A stretch of 64,000 nt of DNA from Epilithonimonas hungarica (GTDB taxonomy: Bacteria; Bacteroidota; Bacteroidia; Flavobacteriales; Weeksellaceae), in NCBI RefSeq assembly GCF_900102265.1, contig NZ_FNBH01000001.1, forward strand, positions 1,178,001 to 1,242,000, written 5' to 3'. Shown here one piece after another: positions 49,241 to 57,930 of this stretch. The translations under genes and the position numbers were made by a program. Below the pieces are notes generated by a model, which made no database searches, was not told where the DNA came from, and saw only the letters and a program-made list of their open reading frames with translations. Within the stretch, counting starts at the first letter, position 1. Each line of letters starts with the position of its first letter.

Positions 49241-49786
49241 ATGAAAATTTTATTACCAATGATGCTCATAGGAACATTGATGAATGCACAGGTTTCTAAT
49301 GTCGTAAGAAACCCAGATTCTTACAAAAATTTCCCTTATGAAGGAACAAGGATTATTCAAGTTGATGAAGCCAATTCTCCTGACAATGAGGACAATGTTT
49401 TCATTTTTTCTAAAATCGAGAAAGGTGCGAAACCCGATAAAATGACGTTTCAGAGATTTACCAAAGTTGGTGGCGATTGGAAAGTGGTTGCCAAAAAACA
49501 GATCAATTATGACGGCATCATCAGCGCTTGGGGACAACGCAAAGCTTTTGCGGATTATGACAAAGACAAGAGCATCGATGCGCTATTCATTTATTCTTTG
49601 AACGATTATGATTTCAAACAAAAATCCGTTCATCTGATTTTTTCTAAGAACGATAAACTTTATGAGATTTCAACTTCTGCAGAAAGTGGTTACACAAAGG
49701 ATGTTTATTCCGATAATTTCAAAACTTTGCCAGAAAGTATCAAAAGTGAAATTTTAGACTATTGGAACAAGTTGGATAAGGAATAA
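49241..49786 (+). CDS. Small secreted protein of unknown function
   Basis: 181 residues. Short signal peptide (M-K-I-L-L-P-M-M-L-I-G-T-L-M-N-A-Q). One Asp-rich calcium-like loop, D-Y-D-K-D-K-S-I-D-A-L-F-I-Y-S, similar in layout to the FG-GAP segment of the protein at 45283, so the two may be distant relatives. No known domain otherwise. It has its own start region 85 bp after the S9 gene, beyond a terminator. Confidence 0.65.
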   Translation: MKILLPMMLIGTLMNAQVSNVVRNPDSYKNFPYEGTRIIQVDEANSPDNEDNVFIFSKIEKGAKPDKMTFQRFTKVGGDWKVVAKKQINYDGIISAWGQRKAFADYDKDKSIDALFIYSLNDYDFKQKSVHLIFSKNDKLYEISTSAESGYTKDVYSDNFKTLPESIKSEILDYWNKLDKE

Positions 49787-49789
49787 GAT

Positions 49790-49925
49790 TATTTGGGCAG
49801 CTTAATCCGCCTGTAGTTTATCCTGAGCGGAGTCGAAGGGCTCCCAATCTTTTTTGCAGAACATTTCACATTAAATAGAACTTTAAGGTTGGCAAAAAAG
49901 GATTTCCGCTCAAGTCGGGCTGCAG
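49790..49925. repeat. Interspersed hairpin repeat (copy C of the poly-A/T stem family)
   Basis: GGGCAGCTTAATCCGCCTG at the left, CTGAGCGGAGTCGAAGGGCT inside, TCTTTTTTGC / GGCAAAAAAGGA arms, and CGCTCAAGTCGGGCTGCAG at the right. The most extended copy; the central insert carries the CTGAGCGGAGTCGAAG word. Confidence 0.55.
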
Positions 49926-49962
49926 ATTCAGTGTAAAAGAGATATAAATAACAAAACAGTAT

Positions 49963-50013
49963 TTTGCCATTCCGTAGGAATCTCAACAGTCATAGATTCA
50001 TACGGAATGACAA
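49963..50013. repeat. TGTCATTCCG inverted repeat (copy 5)
   Basis: TGCCATTCCGTAGGAATCT and the inverse AGATTCATACGGAATGACA, separated by 12 bases. It ends about 9 bases before the aldose-epimerase stop codon, so it may act as that gene's terminator. Confidence 0.65.
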
Positions 50014-50021
50014 TATTGCTT

Positions 50022-50888
50022 TTACTCAATCTCAACAGCCCAATCTGCTATCCAGTCTTCATTCTTCTCCAATTTCACAATTCCAAATTTCACAATCAAT
50101 TCCTGATTATGGTTTTCCAGATCTGCAATTCCTTGCCAGGGCTCCAAACAAACAAAATCCGCATTTTTCGCAGCCCAAATCCCGAAGTAAGGAAAGTTTG
50201 AAAAAGTGAAAATAACTTTGTGATTGTTTTGTTTGTTTCTCAAAACCAATTCCTGACTTTTCATCGTTGTCATTACTAAAGCATCTTTTGAAAATAATTC
50301 GTAAGACAATGAAAGCGTTTTATTATCAAGTTCGATGGTTTGAGTTTCGTTACTGATGAGGTTATCAATCAACGGATGGATTTCCAGTTTTTCATCATCA
50401 GAAAAAGCAATTTCGTAATCATTGTAATTCAAACCATTCTTTGTGTCAATGGCAAATCCCGGATGTGCACCAAGAGAAAAATGCATCTCCTTTTCCGAAA
50501 GGTTTTTAACTTGATAAGAAACCGTCAGTTTTTTCTCAACCAAAGTGTATATGATTTCCAAACTGAATTCGAAAGGATAGATTTTTAAAGATTCTTCATC
50601 AGATTTTAATTCAAAAATAACTTCGTTTTCAGAAGACTCTTTCAATGTAAAAATTCGTCTTCTTGCAAAACCGTGGCGAGGCAACTCATAAGTTTGGCCT
50701 TCAAAAATATATTGTTCATCTTTCAAAGCACCAACTATTGGGAAAAGAACCGGACTTATTCCGCCCCAGAAATCTGGATTTCCTTCCCACATTATTTCTT
50801 TTCCCGTTTTGAGATTGATAAGGGAAGCCAACTCTGCTCCAAGCTCATTAAATGTCGCTTTCAGTTTTGTATTTTGAATCGTAATCAT
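50022..50888 (-). CDS. Aldose 1-epimerase family protein
   Basis: 288 residues of the galactose-mutarotase beta-sandwich, LacX-like branch. R-H-G-F-A-R-R-R-I-F near 83, S-L-G-A-H-P-G-F-A near 148 (catalytic His region) and a late Glu (V-C-L-E-P-W) near 244. No signal peptide, so it acts in the cytoplasm on sugar anomers or hexose phosphates. The convergent end meets a palindromic repeat. Confidence 0.9.
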   Translation of the reverse strand: MITIQNTKLKATFNELGAELASLINLKTGKEIMWEGNPDFWGGISPVLFPIVGALKDEQYIFEGQTYELPRHGFARRRIFTLKESSENEVIFELKSDEESLKIYPFEFSLEIIYTLVEKKLTVSYQVKNLSEKEMHFSLGAHPGFAIDTKNGLNYNDYEIAFSDDEKLEIHPLIDNLISNETQTIELDNKTLSLSYELFSKDALVMTTMKSQELVLRNKQNNHKVIFTFSNFPYFGIWAAKNADFVCLEPWQGIADLENHNQELIVKFGIVKLEKNEDWIADWAVEIE

Positions 50889-51034
50889 TGTCTTTAATTA
50901 GTAAAAATCAAATACAAATATGAATAATAAATCAATAAAATTTATAAAAACAACAATAAATCTGTCATCTAAAATCTGTCATCTCTCATCTAAGTTTTAC
51001 AATAAATTCCTAAATTGCCGTTTTATAAGCATTA

Positions 51035-52195
51035 ATGAAAGGACTTAATTTTCTGAAACGTATCAATAGCTGGGTCGTGTATATTGTATTGACCTCGATT
51101 GTTGCAGGAATTATTATTTCCTCCAATTTCTTGATCCAGCATCTTAGAAGTAAGGAAACCGAAAGAATCAAATCTCTGGCGACTGCGATGCGTTATCTTC
51201 AGGATAGCGATGTAGACCCGAGATTCAATGAGCTGGCGCTTTATGTCATTAGTGAAAATGAAGATTTGCCAATTATTCTAACCAACAAAAAAAGGGAAGT
51301 TTTAGAAAGCAGAGGTATTTCGGAAGATATTTTAGCCGACAAGTCCAAACTGAAAACTAAAATGTCCGAAATGGAAAGCAAATATCCGCCTTTTGAGATT
51401 CAGTTGCCTGATTTTAACAACCAATATTTGTATTACGATAATTCTGATTTGATGAATTATCTGCGTTATTATCCTTTTTTGCTGGCACTTTTCATTTCAC
51501 TTTATCTCGTTTTTTCCTTTTGGTTTTTACGATTGTTGAAGAAAACCGACGAAGGTTTTGTTTGGGCAGGTTTGGCTAAGGAAACGGCCCATCAGATTGG
51601 AACACCCCTTTCATCGATGATTGGATGGGTTGAGATCATGAAGCTCGAAGATGAAAATGGATTGGGTGTAAAAGAACTGGAAATGGATGTCGACCGACTG
51701 AAAACCATTTCGGAACGTTTCTCGAAAATCGGTTCGATCCCTACACTTAATGATTTTGATATCAGTGAAACGGTTCAGCAAAATTATGATTATCTGAAAT
51801 CCAGAATTTCCACCAAAGTCGAATTTACTTTGAGAAAAACTTACGAACCGGTTCTTGTTCCTCACAGCCGAATCCTGATGAGCTGGGTTATCGAAAACCT
51901 TGTGAAAAATGCGGTTGATGCGATGAAAGGCGAGGGAAAATTAGAAATGTCACTTTACAAAAAAAACAAAAGTATTTATATAGATGTCGCCGATACTGGA
52001 AGCGGAATGACAAAACAACAAATCCGGAATGCCTTCAAACCAGGATTTTCTACCAAGAAAAGAGGTTGGGGATTGGGACTTTCTTTAACAAAAAGAGTTG
52101 TGACAGAATATCATAAGGGCGATGTGAAAATTGCGCAATCCGAGGTTGGCAAGGGAACGACTTTTAGAATTGTTTTGAGGGAAAAGCAGAAATGA
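51035..52195 (+). CDS. Orphan sensor histidine kinase
   Basis: 386 residues. Membrane helices ~13-33 and ~145-168 enclose a ~110-residue periplasmic domain; no HAMP is obvious. H186 in A-K-E-T-A-H-Q-I-G-T-P-L-S-S is the phosphoacceptor (an H-Q-I-G-T-P variant seen in Bacteroidota kinases), followed by N-box E-N-L-V-K-N-A-V-D-A-M, D-T-G-S-G-M, and G-W-G-L-G-L-S. No response regulator lies nearby. Confidence 0.92.
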   Translation: MKGLNFLKRINSWVVYIVLTSIVAGIIISSNFLIQHLRSKETERIKSLATAMRYLQDSDVDPRFNELALYVISENEDLPIILTNKKREVLESRGISEDILADKSKLKTKMSEMESKYPPFEIQLPDFNNQYLYYDNSDLMNYLRYYPFLLALFISLYLVFSFWFLRLLKKTDEGFVWAGLAKETAHQIGTPLSSMIGWVEIMKLEDENGLGVKELEMDVDRLKTISERFSKIGSIPTLNDFDISETVQQNYDYLKSRISTKVEFTLRKTYEPVLVPHSRILMSWVIENLVKNAVDAMKGEGKLEMSLYKKNKSIYIDVADTGSGMTKQQIRNAFKPGFSTKKRGWGLGLSLTKRVVTEYHKGDVKIAQSEVGKGTTFRIVLREKQK

Positions 52196-52285
52196 TTATT
52201 TGATCAAATTCATCGCTTCAAATAAAATAAATAATAAATTGGGATAAGTCGTGCTGCGTGAGATCCAACTCTTATAAAAAAGATA

Positions 52286-52318
52286 TTGAAAAGCTTGATT
52301 TCAAAATCCATATCTTTG
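52286..52318 (+). promoter_or_regulatory. Promoter of the RNA helicase gene
   Basis: TTG (52286-52288), 22 bases, TATCTTTG (52311-52318). Only CAAA separates the box from the ATG at 52323, so transcription would start at or next to the start codon. Confidence 0.6.
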
Positions 52319-52322
52319 CAAA

Positions 52323-53672
52323 ATGAAAACCACTTTTGCAGACTTCGATTTACCGGAAAAGATTCTGGACGTTTTAGCAGACCTCAATCTTTTTGAACCA
52401 ACACCTATTCAGGAAAAAAGCATCAGCCCGATACTTTCTGGACGTGATGTAATGGGAATTGCCCAAACCGGAACGGGAAAAACTTTGGCCTATCTGCTTC
52501 CTGTTCTTAAAAATTGGAAATATAACAAATCCGGAAACCCTACAGTTTTGGTTCTGGTTCCTACAAGAGAATTGGTAGTTCAGGTAACGGAAGTTTTAAC
52601 GACGCTGACACAAAATCTTACTGCAAGAGTGATCGGGATCTACGGTGGAAAAAACATCAATACACAGAAATTGTTATTCAAAGATGGTTGTGATATTTTG
52701 GTGGGAACGCCTGGTAGAGTAATGGATTTAGCGATTGATAATGCAATCTCATTGAAAGAAGTTGGCAAATTGATCATCGATGAATTTGATGAAATGCTGA
52801 ATCTTGGTTTCCGTCCGCAACTGACCCATATCTTTGAAATGATGAAGGAAAAAAGGCAAAATATCCTTTTTTCCGCAACAATGACCGATGCGGTAGATGC
52901 TTTGCTGAACGAATATTTCGCCGGTCCAATCGAGATCTCTTTGGCAAGGTCGGGAACACCTTTGGAGAAGATTGCACAGTCTGCAGTTCCGGTTGAGAAT
53001 TTCAACACGAAACTGAATCTCTTGATCCATCTTCTGAAAACAGAAATAGATTTAGAAAAAATCCTGATTTTTGCTAATAATAAGAAACATGCAGATCTGA
53101 TCTTCGAAAAACTAAATGTAGAATTTCCAGACCAGTTTGGTGTAATCCATTCGAATAAATCCCAGAATTTCCGTTTGAGAGTGATGCAGGAATTCAGCAA
53201 TGAAGAACTACGTGGCGTGATCACAACAGATATTATGGCGAGAGGTCTTGATATTCCGGATATTTCGCACGTTTTCAATTTCGAAGTACCGGAAGTGCCG
53301 GAGCAATATATTCACAGAATTGGTAGAACCGGACGAGCGGATAAAGAAGGGATTTCCATCACTTTCTTTACTAAAAAAGAAGAAGCTCAACTTCTTGACA
53401 TCGAACTATTGATGGACAAGGAAATCAAAAAAACCGAATTCCCGGAAGCCGTGACAATCTCTAAAGTAAAAATTGCTTCTGAACAGGATGAGGTTAAAAT
53501 GAAATTCTTAACGACCGCAAAACTCAACGAAGGAGAATCCGCTTTCCACGAGAAAAAAGATAAGAACAAGAAGATCAATCTTGGCGGGCCAAGCAAACGA
53601 AAAGCACCTAAAAAGTTTGGAGTGAATAGAGCACAGCAAAAACAGAAATCGATCTCTAAGAGAAAGAAATAA
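52323..53672 (+). CDS. DEAD/DExD-box RNA helicase
   Basis: 449 residues. Q-motif F-E-P-T-P-I-Q near 24-30, Walker A A-Q-T-G-T-G-K-T (47-54), P-T-R-E-L near 80, motif II D153-E-F-D156 (D-E-F-D instead of D-E-A-D), S-A-T near 182, and H-R-I-G-R-T-G-R near 323. The C-terminus is strongly basic (K-R-K-A-P-K-K-F). RhlE-like helicases act in ribosome assembly and RNA decay. The D-E-F-D variant keeps the catalytic acids. Confidence 0.94.
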   Translation: MKTTFADFDLPEKILDVLADLNLFEPTPIQEKSISPILSGRDVMGIAQTGTGKTLAYLLPVLKNWKYNKSGNPTVLVLVPTRELVVQVTEVLTTLTQNLTARVIGIYGGKNINTQKLLFKDGCDILVGTPGRVMDLAIDNAISLKEVGKLIIDEFDEMLNLGFRPQLTHIFEMMKEKRQNILFSATMTDAVDALLNEYFAGPIEISLARSGTPLEKIAQSAVPVENFNTKLNLLIHLLKTEIDLEKILIFANNKKHADLIFEKLNVEFPDQFGVIHSNKSQNFRLRVMQEFSNEELRGVITTDIMARGLDIPDISHVFNFEVPEVPEQYIHRIGRTGRADKEGISITFFTKKEEAQLLDIELLMDKEIKKTEFPEAVTISKVKIASEQDEVKMKFLTTAKLNEGESAFHEKKDKNKKINLGGPSKRKAPKKFGVNRAQQKQKSISKRKK

Positions 53673-53780
53673 ATTGAAAGAGAATCGGTTATGGTTATCT
53701 TTTTTTATATTTATAATAATTTATCAGAGAATGCTTCAATATGAATTACATTTTTATTATTTTTATGAAAACTAATTCCA

Positions 53781-55034
53781 ATGAAAACATTTTTGACTGC
53801 GATTTTATTGCTAATTTTCCATTTCAATAGCAATGCACAATGGATAGAGCTTAATGTTGGCAACACTGCTGCCACTAATTTCACAGACGTTTATGCCATT
53901 ACATCAGACATTGTAATAGTTGTAGGTACCAATGGAACCATAATTAAAACAACAGATGGTGGTGTAACCTGGCAACAGAAAAATTCTGGCACGACTCAAA
54001 ATCTAGGAAAAATTCAATTCCCTAAATCAGATATTGGCTATGTAGTTGAAGGTGGCGGAAAATTACTTAAAACAATTGACGGCGGTGAAACGTGGTTGTC
54101 AATTCCCATTACTGTAGAAAATATCAACTCGGTATATTCTTTATCGTGTGTCAACGAAAATCTCATTTTCCTATCCTGCGTTGATTCCAATTCTAAAACT
54201 GTTTTACTTAAAAGTAGCAATGGAGGTGGTTCCTGGGAAACGGTTAATGGAAATGATGAACAAGCAAAATTCTATGATATACAGTTTTTTAATGAAGAAA
54301 TAGGCTATGCGACAAGTAATTATATTCCTTATACTAACTTAAATAAAATTTTAAAAACACAAGATGGTGGTAAGAACTGGTTTGAAATTATTGAACCTTA
54401 TTACTCTCCATTTAATTTTATAAATAAAGATATAGGTTTTTATTATACTAATGGTTTTTATAAAACAACAGATGGAGGCGACAATTTTGAAATATTAGGT
54501 TATGGTTCTATACATAATGTGACAAGCATATTTGCCATCAATGAAAATACAGTTTGGGGTATTTTTGATGAACAAACTATGTGCGGATGTGGCCAGCGAG
54601 GTCTGGTAAGAATGACCTACAGTTCTGAAAATGGATACAAGGAATATCTACAAATTATGAGTGCTTATATTTCATCCATCTATTTCAGCAATGTCAAAGT
54701 GGGATATGCGGTTGGTGTGGAAAATTCAAAAGCAAAGGTATGGAAGAATACGCAAGCTGATTTGACTTTGGATGCCAAGGAAGGTGAACTCAAAAATTCA
54801 ATAAGCATTTATCCAAATCCTGCATCGGATAAAATTACAATTTCTCTAAACAATCAACCATTAAAAGAATCCTTTGTCAGTATTATTGATATGACAGGAA
54901 AAGTTGTTTATTCTCAAAATATTAACAATGCTAACAAACTAACTATTGATGTTCGAGGTTTCTCTAAAGGGAATTATATTGTTACAATCCAAAATCAAAA
55001 ACAAAATCATTCTCAAAAAATTATAATTAAATAA
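53781..55034 (+). CDS. Secreted beta-propeller (BNR/Ycf48-like) protein with T9SS sorting domain
   Basis: 417 residues. Signal peptide ending S-N-A-Q. Repeats of the sialidase/BNR type: I-I-K-T-T-D-G-G-V-T-W-Q near 55, L-L-K-T-I-D-G-G-E-T-W, L-K-S-S-N-G-G-G-S-W, I-L-K-T-Q-D-G-G-K-N-W, Y-K-T-T-D-G-G. C-terminal ~75 residues form a type A sorting domain (I-S-I-Y-P-N-P-A-S-D-K-I, ending K-I-I-I-K). It is exported by T9SS; function unknown. Confidence 0.9.
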   Translation: MKTFLTAILLLIFHFNSNAQWIELNVGNTAATNFTDVYAITSDIVIVVGTNGTIIKTTDGGVTWQQKNSGTTQNLGKIQFPKSDIGYVVEGGGKLLKTIDGGETWLSIPITVENINSVYSLSCVNENLIFLSCVDSNSKTVLLKSSNGGGSWETVNGNDEQAKFYDIQFFNEEIGYATSNYIPYTNLNKILKTQDGGKNWFEIIEPYYSPFNFINKDIGFYYTNGFYKTTDGGDNFEILGYGSIHNVTSIFAINENTVWGIFDEQTMCGCGQRGLVRMTYSSENGYKEYLQIMSAYISSIYFSNVKVGYAVGVENSKAKVWKNTQADLTLDAKEGELKNSISIYPNPASDKITISLNNQPLKESFVSIIDMTGKVVYSQNINNANKLTIDVRGFSKGNYIVTIQNQKQNHSQKIIIK

Positions 55035-55068
55035 AACTTGATTTTGAATGATAAGAGCAAGAAAAATT

Positions 55069-55116
55069 AAATAACTTAAAAGGTCTCAGAAAACTCTGAG
55101 GTCTTTTAAGTTATTT
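55069..55116. terminator. Long bidirectional terminator
   Basis: Two 22-base arms (55069-55090 and 55095-55116) match at 20 positions around a 4-base loop; AT-rich ends serve both the plus-strand BNR gene and the convergent gene at 55132. Confidence 0.88.
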
Positions 55117-55131
55117 CAAATGTTATCTAAG

Positions 55132-55869
55132 CTATAATTTAGTAGATTTCTTAATGATTTTAGGAAGATTACCGTCAAGATCTTTCATCAATTCTTCTAA
55201 TGCACTTTCACACATAGGAAGAATTTTGTCTGGAGACATTACAGGGATTCCGCCAACCATAACTCCAGTTTTTTTAGAATCTGCACTTTCATTGATAACC
55301 CAGACTTTGTTTCCGTTTTTGTCATATAATGCAATTCTTGCAAAAGCCTTCATTTTAATAGTTGCCATTCCACCAATACCAAATCCTTTTTTCAGAGAGA
55401 AGTAGATTTCTGTGAATAATACACCGTCTGCCTGATCTTTAAAAATATTAGCAACACCTACTTCGTTTGCTTTACCATTGAAGCCTTCATAGATATATTT
55501 GTAGTCTTTGTAAACGCTGTAATTTTTTAGGTCTTCTTCAGTTTTAGCATATTTTGGCGAAAAATCTTTGTATTGCTGATTAGAAGTTACTTCATTCTCT
55601 GGTAATAATTTGAAAGGGAATTTAGAAGCGTAATCATTGAAAAAAGCATTGTGGTATTTTTCTAAAATAGGATTAAGATTGAATTTTGGATTATCTCTTA
55701 GATTAAGAATGTTATTAATAAGTTCTTCACTGCCAAGACCCAACTCTTTATAATCAATCATTCTGTTGGAATAGAAAGACACTACAGCTACTTTTTTGTC
55801 TTGAGAAAATACTCTCATCGAAAGACTTAAAAATAAAATAATTGCTAAAAAAGATTTAAAATGTTTCAT
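55132..55869 (-). CDS. Periplasmic protein of unknown function
   Basis: 245 residues with a signal peptide ending R-V-F-S-Q. It begins D-K-K-V-A-V-V-S-F-Y and has a middle segment D-Q-A-D-G-V-L-F-T-E-I-Y, then M-K-A-F-A-R-I-A-L-Y-D-K-N-G-N-K-V-W: an alternating alpha/beta layout reminiscent of periplasmic assembly proteins of the CsgG/GNA1162 kind. I would not name it. Transcribed alone toward the shared terminator. Confidence 0.65.
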   Translation of the reverse strand: MKHFKSFLAIILFLSLSMRVFSQDKKVAVVSFYSNRMIDYKELGLGSEELINNILNLRDNPKFNLNPILEKYHNAFFNDYASKFPFKLLPENEVTSNQQYKDFSPKYAKTEEDLKNYSVYKDYKYIYEGFNGKANEVGVANIFKDQADGVLFTEIYFSLKKGFGIGGMATIKMKAFARIALYDKNGNKVWVINESADSKKTGVMVGGIPVMSPDKILPMCESALEELMKDLDGNLPKIIKKSTKL

Positions 55870-56004
55870 AATTTAATTTGTTTATATGTTTTCTGTTATT
55901 GTTTGTTTTTAATTTAGCTAAACTATTAAAAAAATATAATTTGTGGAAGTCATATCTGAAATTATTGAAAAATCATTTTTTCAATAACCCCAATTAATAA
56001 ACAA

Positions 56005-56028
56005 ACGCCTCAGAATTTTCTGAGGCGT
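56005..56028 (-). terminator. Terminator of the small lipoprotein gene
   Basis: Perfect 11-bp stem ACGCCTCAGAA / TTCTGAGGCGT with 2-base loop and a T-rich minus-strand tail. Confidence 0.78.
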
Positions 56029-56036
56029 CTTTAGTC

Positions 56037-56507
56037 TTATTGTTTAGTATATATTCTCAGTATTTTATCTGGAATTCCGTCAGAATTGTGGTCCATATTT
56101 TCATCGACAAGAATTTGCATTTCTGTTTTGTCAAGAGAATGAACCTTTATAATTTCTTGAGTTAAACCATCTATTTTGTAAGTTATCGTTTTGGCTTCTT
56201 CATTATAGCTATAATCCATTTCTTCATAAAAACTAGTGTTTCCACATTCCCCAGTTTGTGGATCACGGAAATATTCTCCAATGAACTTTCCATTATTTTT
56301 ATAATTATAATTCGATTTTCTAATGCAATCCGTATCAGGAATAGTATTTGAAGAAATAATGGAACCATCTTTTCCGGAGATAGTTCTATAATCAATGGTT
56401 TTCCAAGTTCCAACAATCAAAGATTCTGATTTCTCTTCATCATCGTCATCTTTCCGACAAGAAATAATAAACAATGAAGCCAAAGCAAATAAGATAAGTT
56501 TTTTCAC
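56037..56507 (-). CDS. Small lipoprotein, lipocalin-like
   Basis: 156 residues from GTG 56507, chosen because it begins a clean lipoprotein signal (K-K-L-I-L-F-A-L-A-S-L-F-I-I-S-C). The Cys is followed by R-K-D-D-D-D-E-E, an acidic surface-export signal. The rest (V-G-T-W-K-T-I-D-Y near 38, F-I-G-E-Y) has the G-x-W start of lipocalin-like beta-barrels. An upstream GTG at 56570 lies inside the previous gene and would bury the signal. Follows the ABC permease gene closely. Confidence 0.7.
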   Translation of the reverse strand: MKKLILFALASLFIISCRKDDDDEEKSESLIVGTWKTIDYRTISGKDGSIISSNTIPDTDCIRKSNYNYKNNGKFIGEYFRDPQTGECGNTSFYEEMDYSYNEEAKTITYKIDGLTQEIIKVHSLDKTEMQILVDENMDHNSDGIPDKILRIYTKQ

Positions 56508-56554
56508 AGTATTAATTTTCCACAAATAAAATGAAAATTTTTCAATGAAGAAAA

Positions 56555-57865
56555 TCAACTCCTGATCCACTTCCAGATCTCCTTCAAAGTCGCTTTATTT
56601 CCATACATAAGAATTCCAACTCGATAGATTTTCGCGGCAATATAAACCATCAGTAGAGTAGAAGCGATCAATAGGAAAATCGATAACAGAATCTCCCAAA
56701 GCGGCACACCAAACGGGATTCTCGCAATCATCGCAACAGGCGAAGTAAACGGGATAATTGACAGCCAAAAGGCCATCGGTCCGTCGGGATTATTCATGAT
56801 CGTAAAGCTTCCATAAAGCCCAAGCATCAAAGGAACAATTGCAAACATCGTGAACTGCTGAGTTTCTGTTTCATTATCAACCGCACTTCCAATCGCTGCA
56901 TACATCGAGCTGTAAAAGATGTATCCAAACAAAAAGAAAAATACAAAAACGGCAATGATTCCTACATAATTCATATCCAGAAGAATATGGGAAACTTCGG
57001 TTGCTATTTGCTGGAAATCCAGGTTTTTCATCAGTTCTTCCTGTCCTGCCGGAATATTTTTCTGCATTGCTGCGAATCCTGTATTAAGGAAAAATGCAGC
57101 CGTCACAGACATCGCGATCCAGATGATAAACTGGGTCAAAGCCACCAAAGTCACGCCTAGGATTTTTCCCATCATCAGTTCAAATGGTTTAACAGATGAG
57201 ATGATGATTTCCACAACACGGTTGTTTTTTTCTTCTAGAACGCTTCGCATTACACGAACGCCGTAAATAATGATGAACATAAAAACCACATACATCAATC
57301 CGAAACTCAACGCCGTTTTGATTCCGAAGGCAAGGTCACTTTCCGGCCGGTCGCTTTCCGTTACATTCTGAGAAATGATTTTGAAACTCTTATCAAGATT
57401 CACGATTCTGTCTTCCGAAATTCCAAGCATTTTGATTTTTTCCTTTTTCAAGATTTCGCTCAAGTCTCTGGAAACAGCAGATTTAGTATCAACACCAATT
57501 TTCTTATTCGTCAACAATTTTGTTCCACTTTCCAATGCATCAAAATTTTTGTCTTTCAATTCAGGGACAATAAGTATTCCGTCTGAACCTTTCAGCTCTT
57601 TCAGGTTTTTAACGAGTGAACTTTCTGTGTTGGTCGGAACAAAAGTATAAGTAATATCTTTTGTCGATCTCAATTGACCAGCGAAGATCCCGCTTTTGTC
57701 AACCACTTCAAATTTGTATTCCGCTTCATTGGCTTTGAACATAAAACCAATCAACGCACCGAATCCAATAATCATCAGCGGAGCCAAAAGTGTAAGAATA
57801 ATAAAAGATTTTTTCTTGACCTGCGTCAGAAATTCTCTTTTCGTTATAAGGAATATATTTTTCAT
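56555..57865 (-). CDS. ABC-2 type transporter permease (NatB-like)
   Basis: 436 residues. Membrane helix near 20-42, a periplasmic domain (~45-190), then five helices (~195-215, 240-265, 305-325, 335-355, 395-420). E-E-K-N-N-R-V-V-E-I-I-I-S-S-V-K-P-F-E-L-M-M-G-K is the conserved cytoplasmic loop. Together with the ATPase upstream on this strand (65-bp gap) it forms an exporter of the Na+/drug/lipid class; cargo unknown. Confidence 0.9.
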   Translation of the reverse strand: MKNIFLITKREFLTQVKKKSFIILTLLAPLMIIGFGALIGFMFKANEAEYKFEVVDKSGIFAGQLRSTKDITYTFVPTNTESSLVKNLKELKGSDGILIVPELKDKNFDALESGTKLLTNKKIGVDTKSAVSRDLSEILKKEKIKMLGISEDRIVNLDKSFKIISQNVTESDRPESDLAFGIKTALSFGLMYVVFMFIIIYGVRVMRSVLEEKNNRVVEIIISSVKPFELMMGKILGVTLVALTQFIIWIAMSVTAAFFLNTGFAAMQKNIPAGQEELMKNLDFQQIATEVSHILLDMNYVGIIAVFVFFFLFGYIFYSSMYAAIGSAVDNETETQQFTMFAIVPLMLGLYGSFTIMNNPDGPMAFWLSIIPFTSPVAMIARIPFGVPLWEILLSIFLLIASTLLMVYIAAKIYRVGILMYGNKATLKEIWKWIRS

Positions 57866-57930
57866 TCTTGTTGTAAAAAGTAAAATGTATTAAGTAAAAA
57901 GTAAATCATTTATCGATTATCATTTATCAA

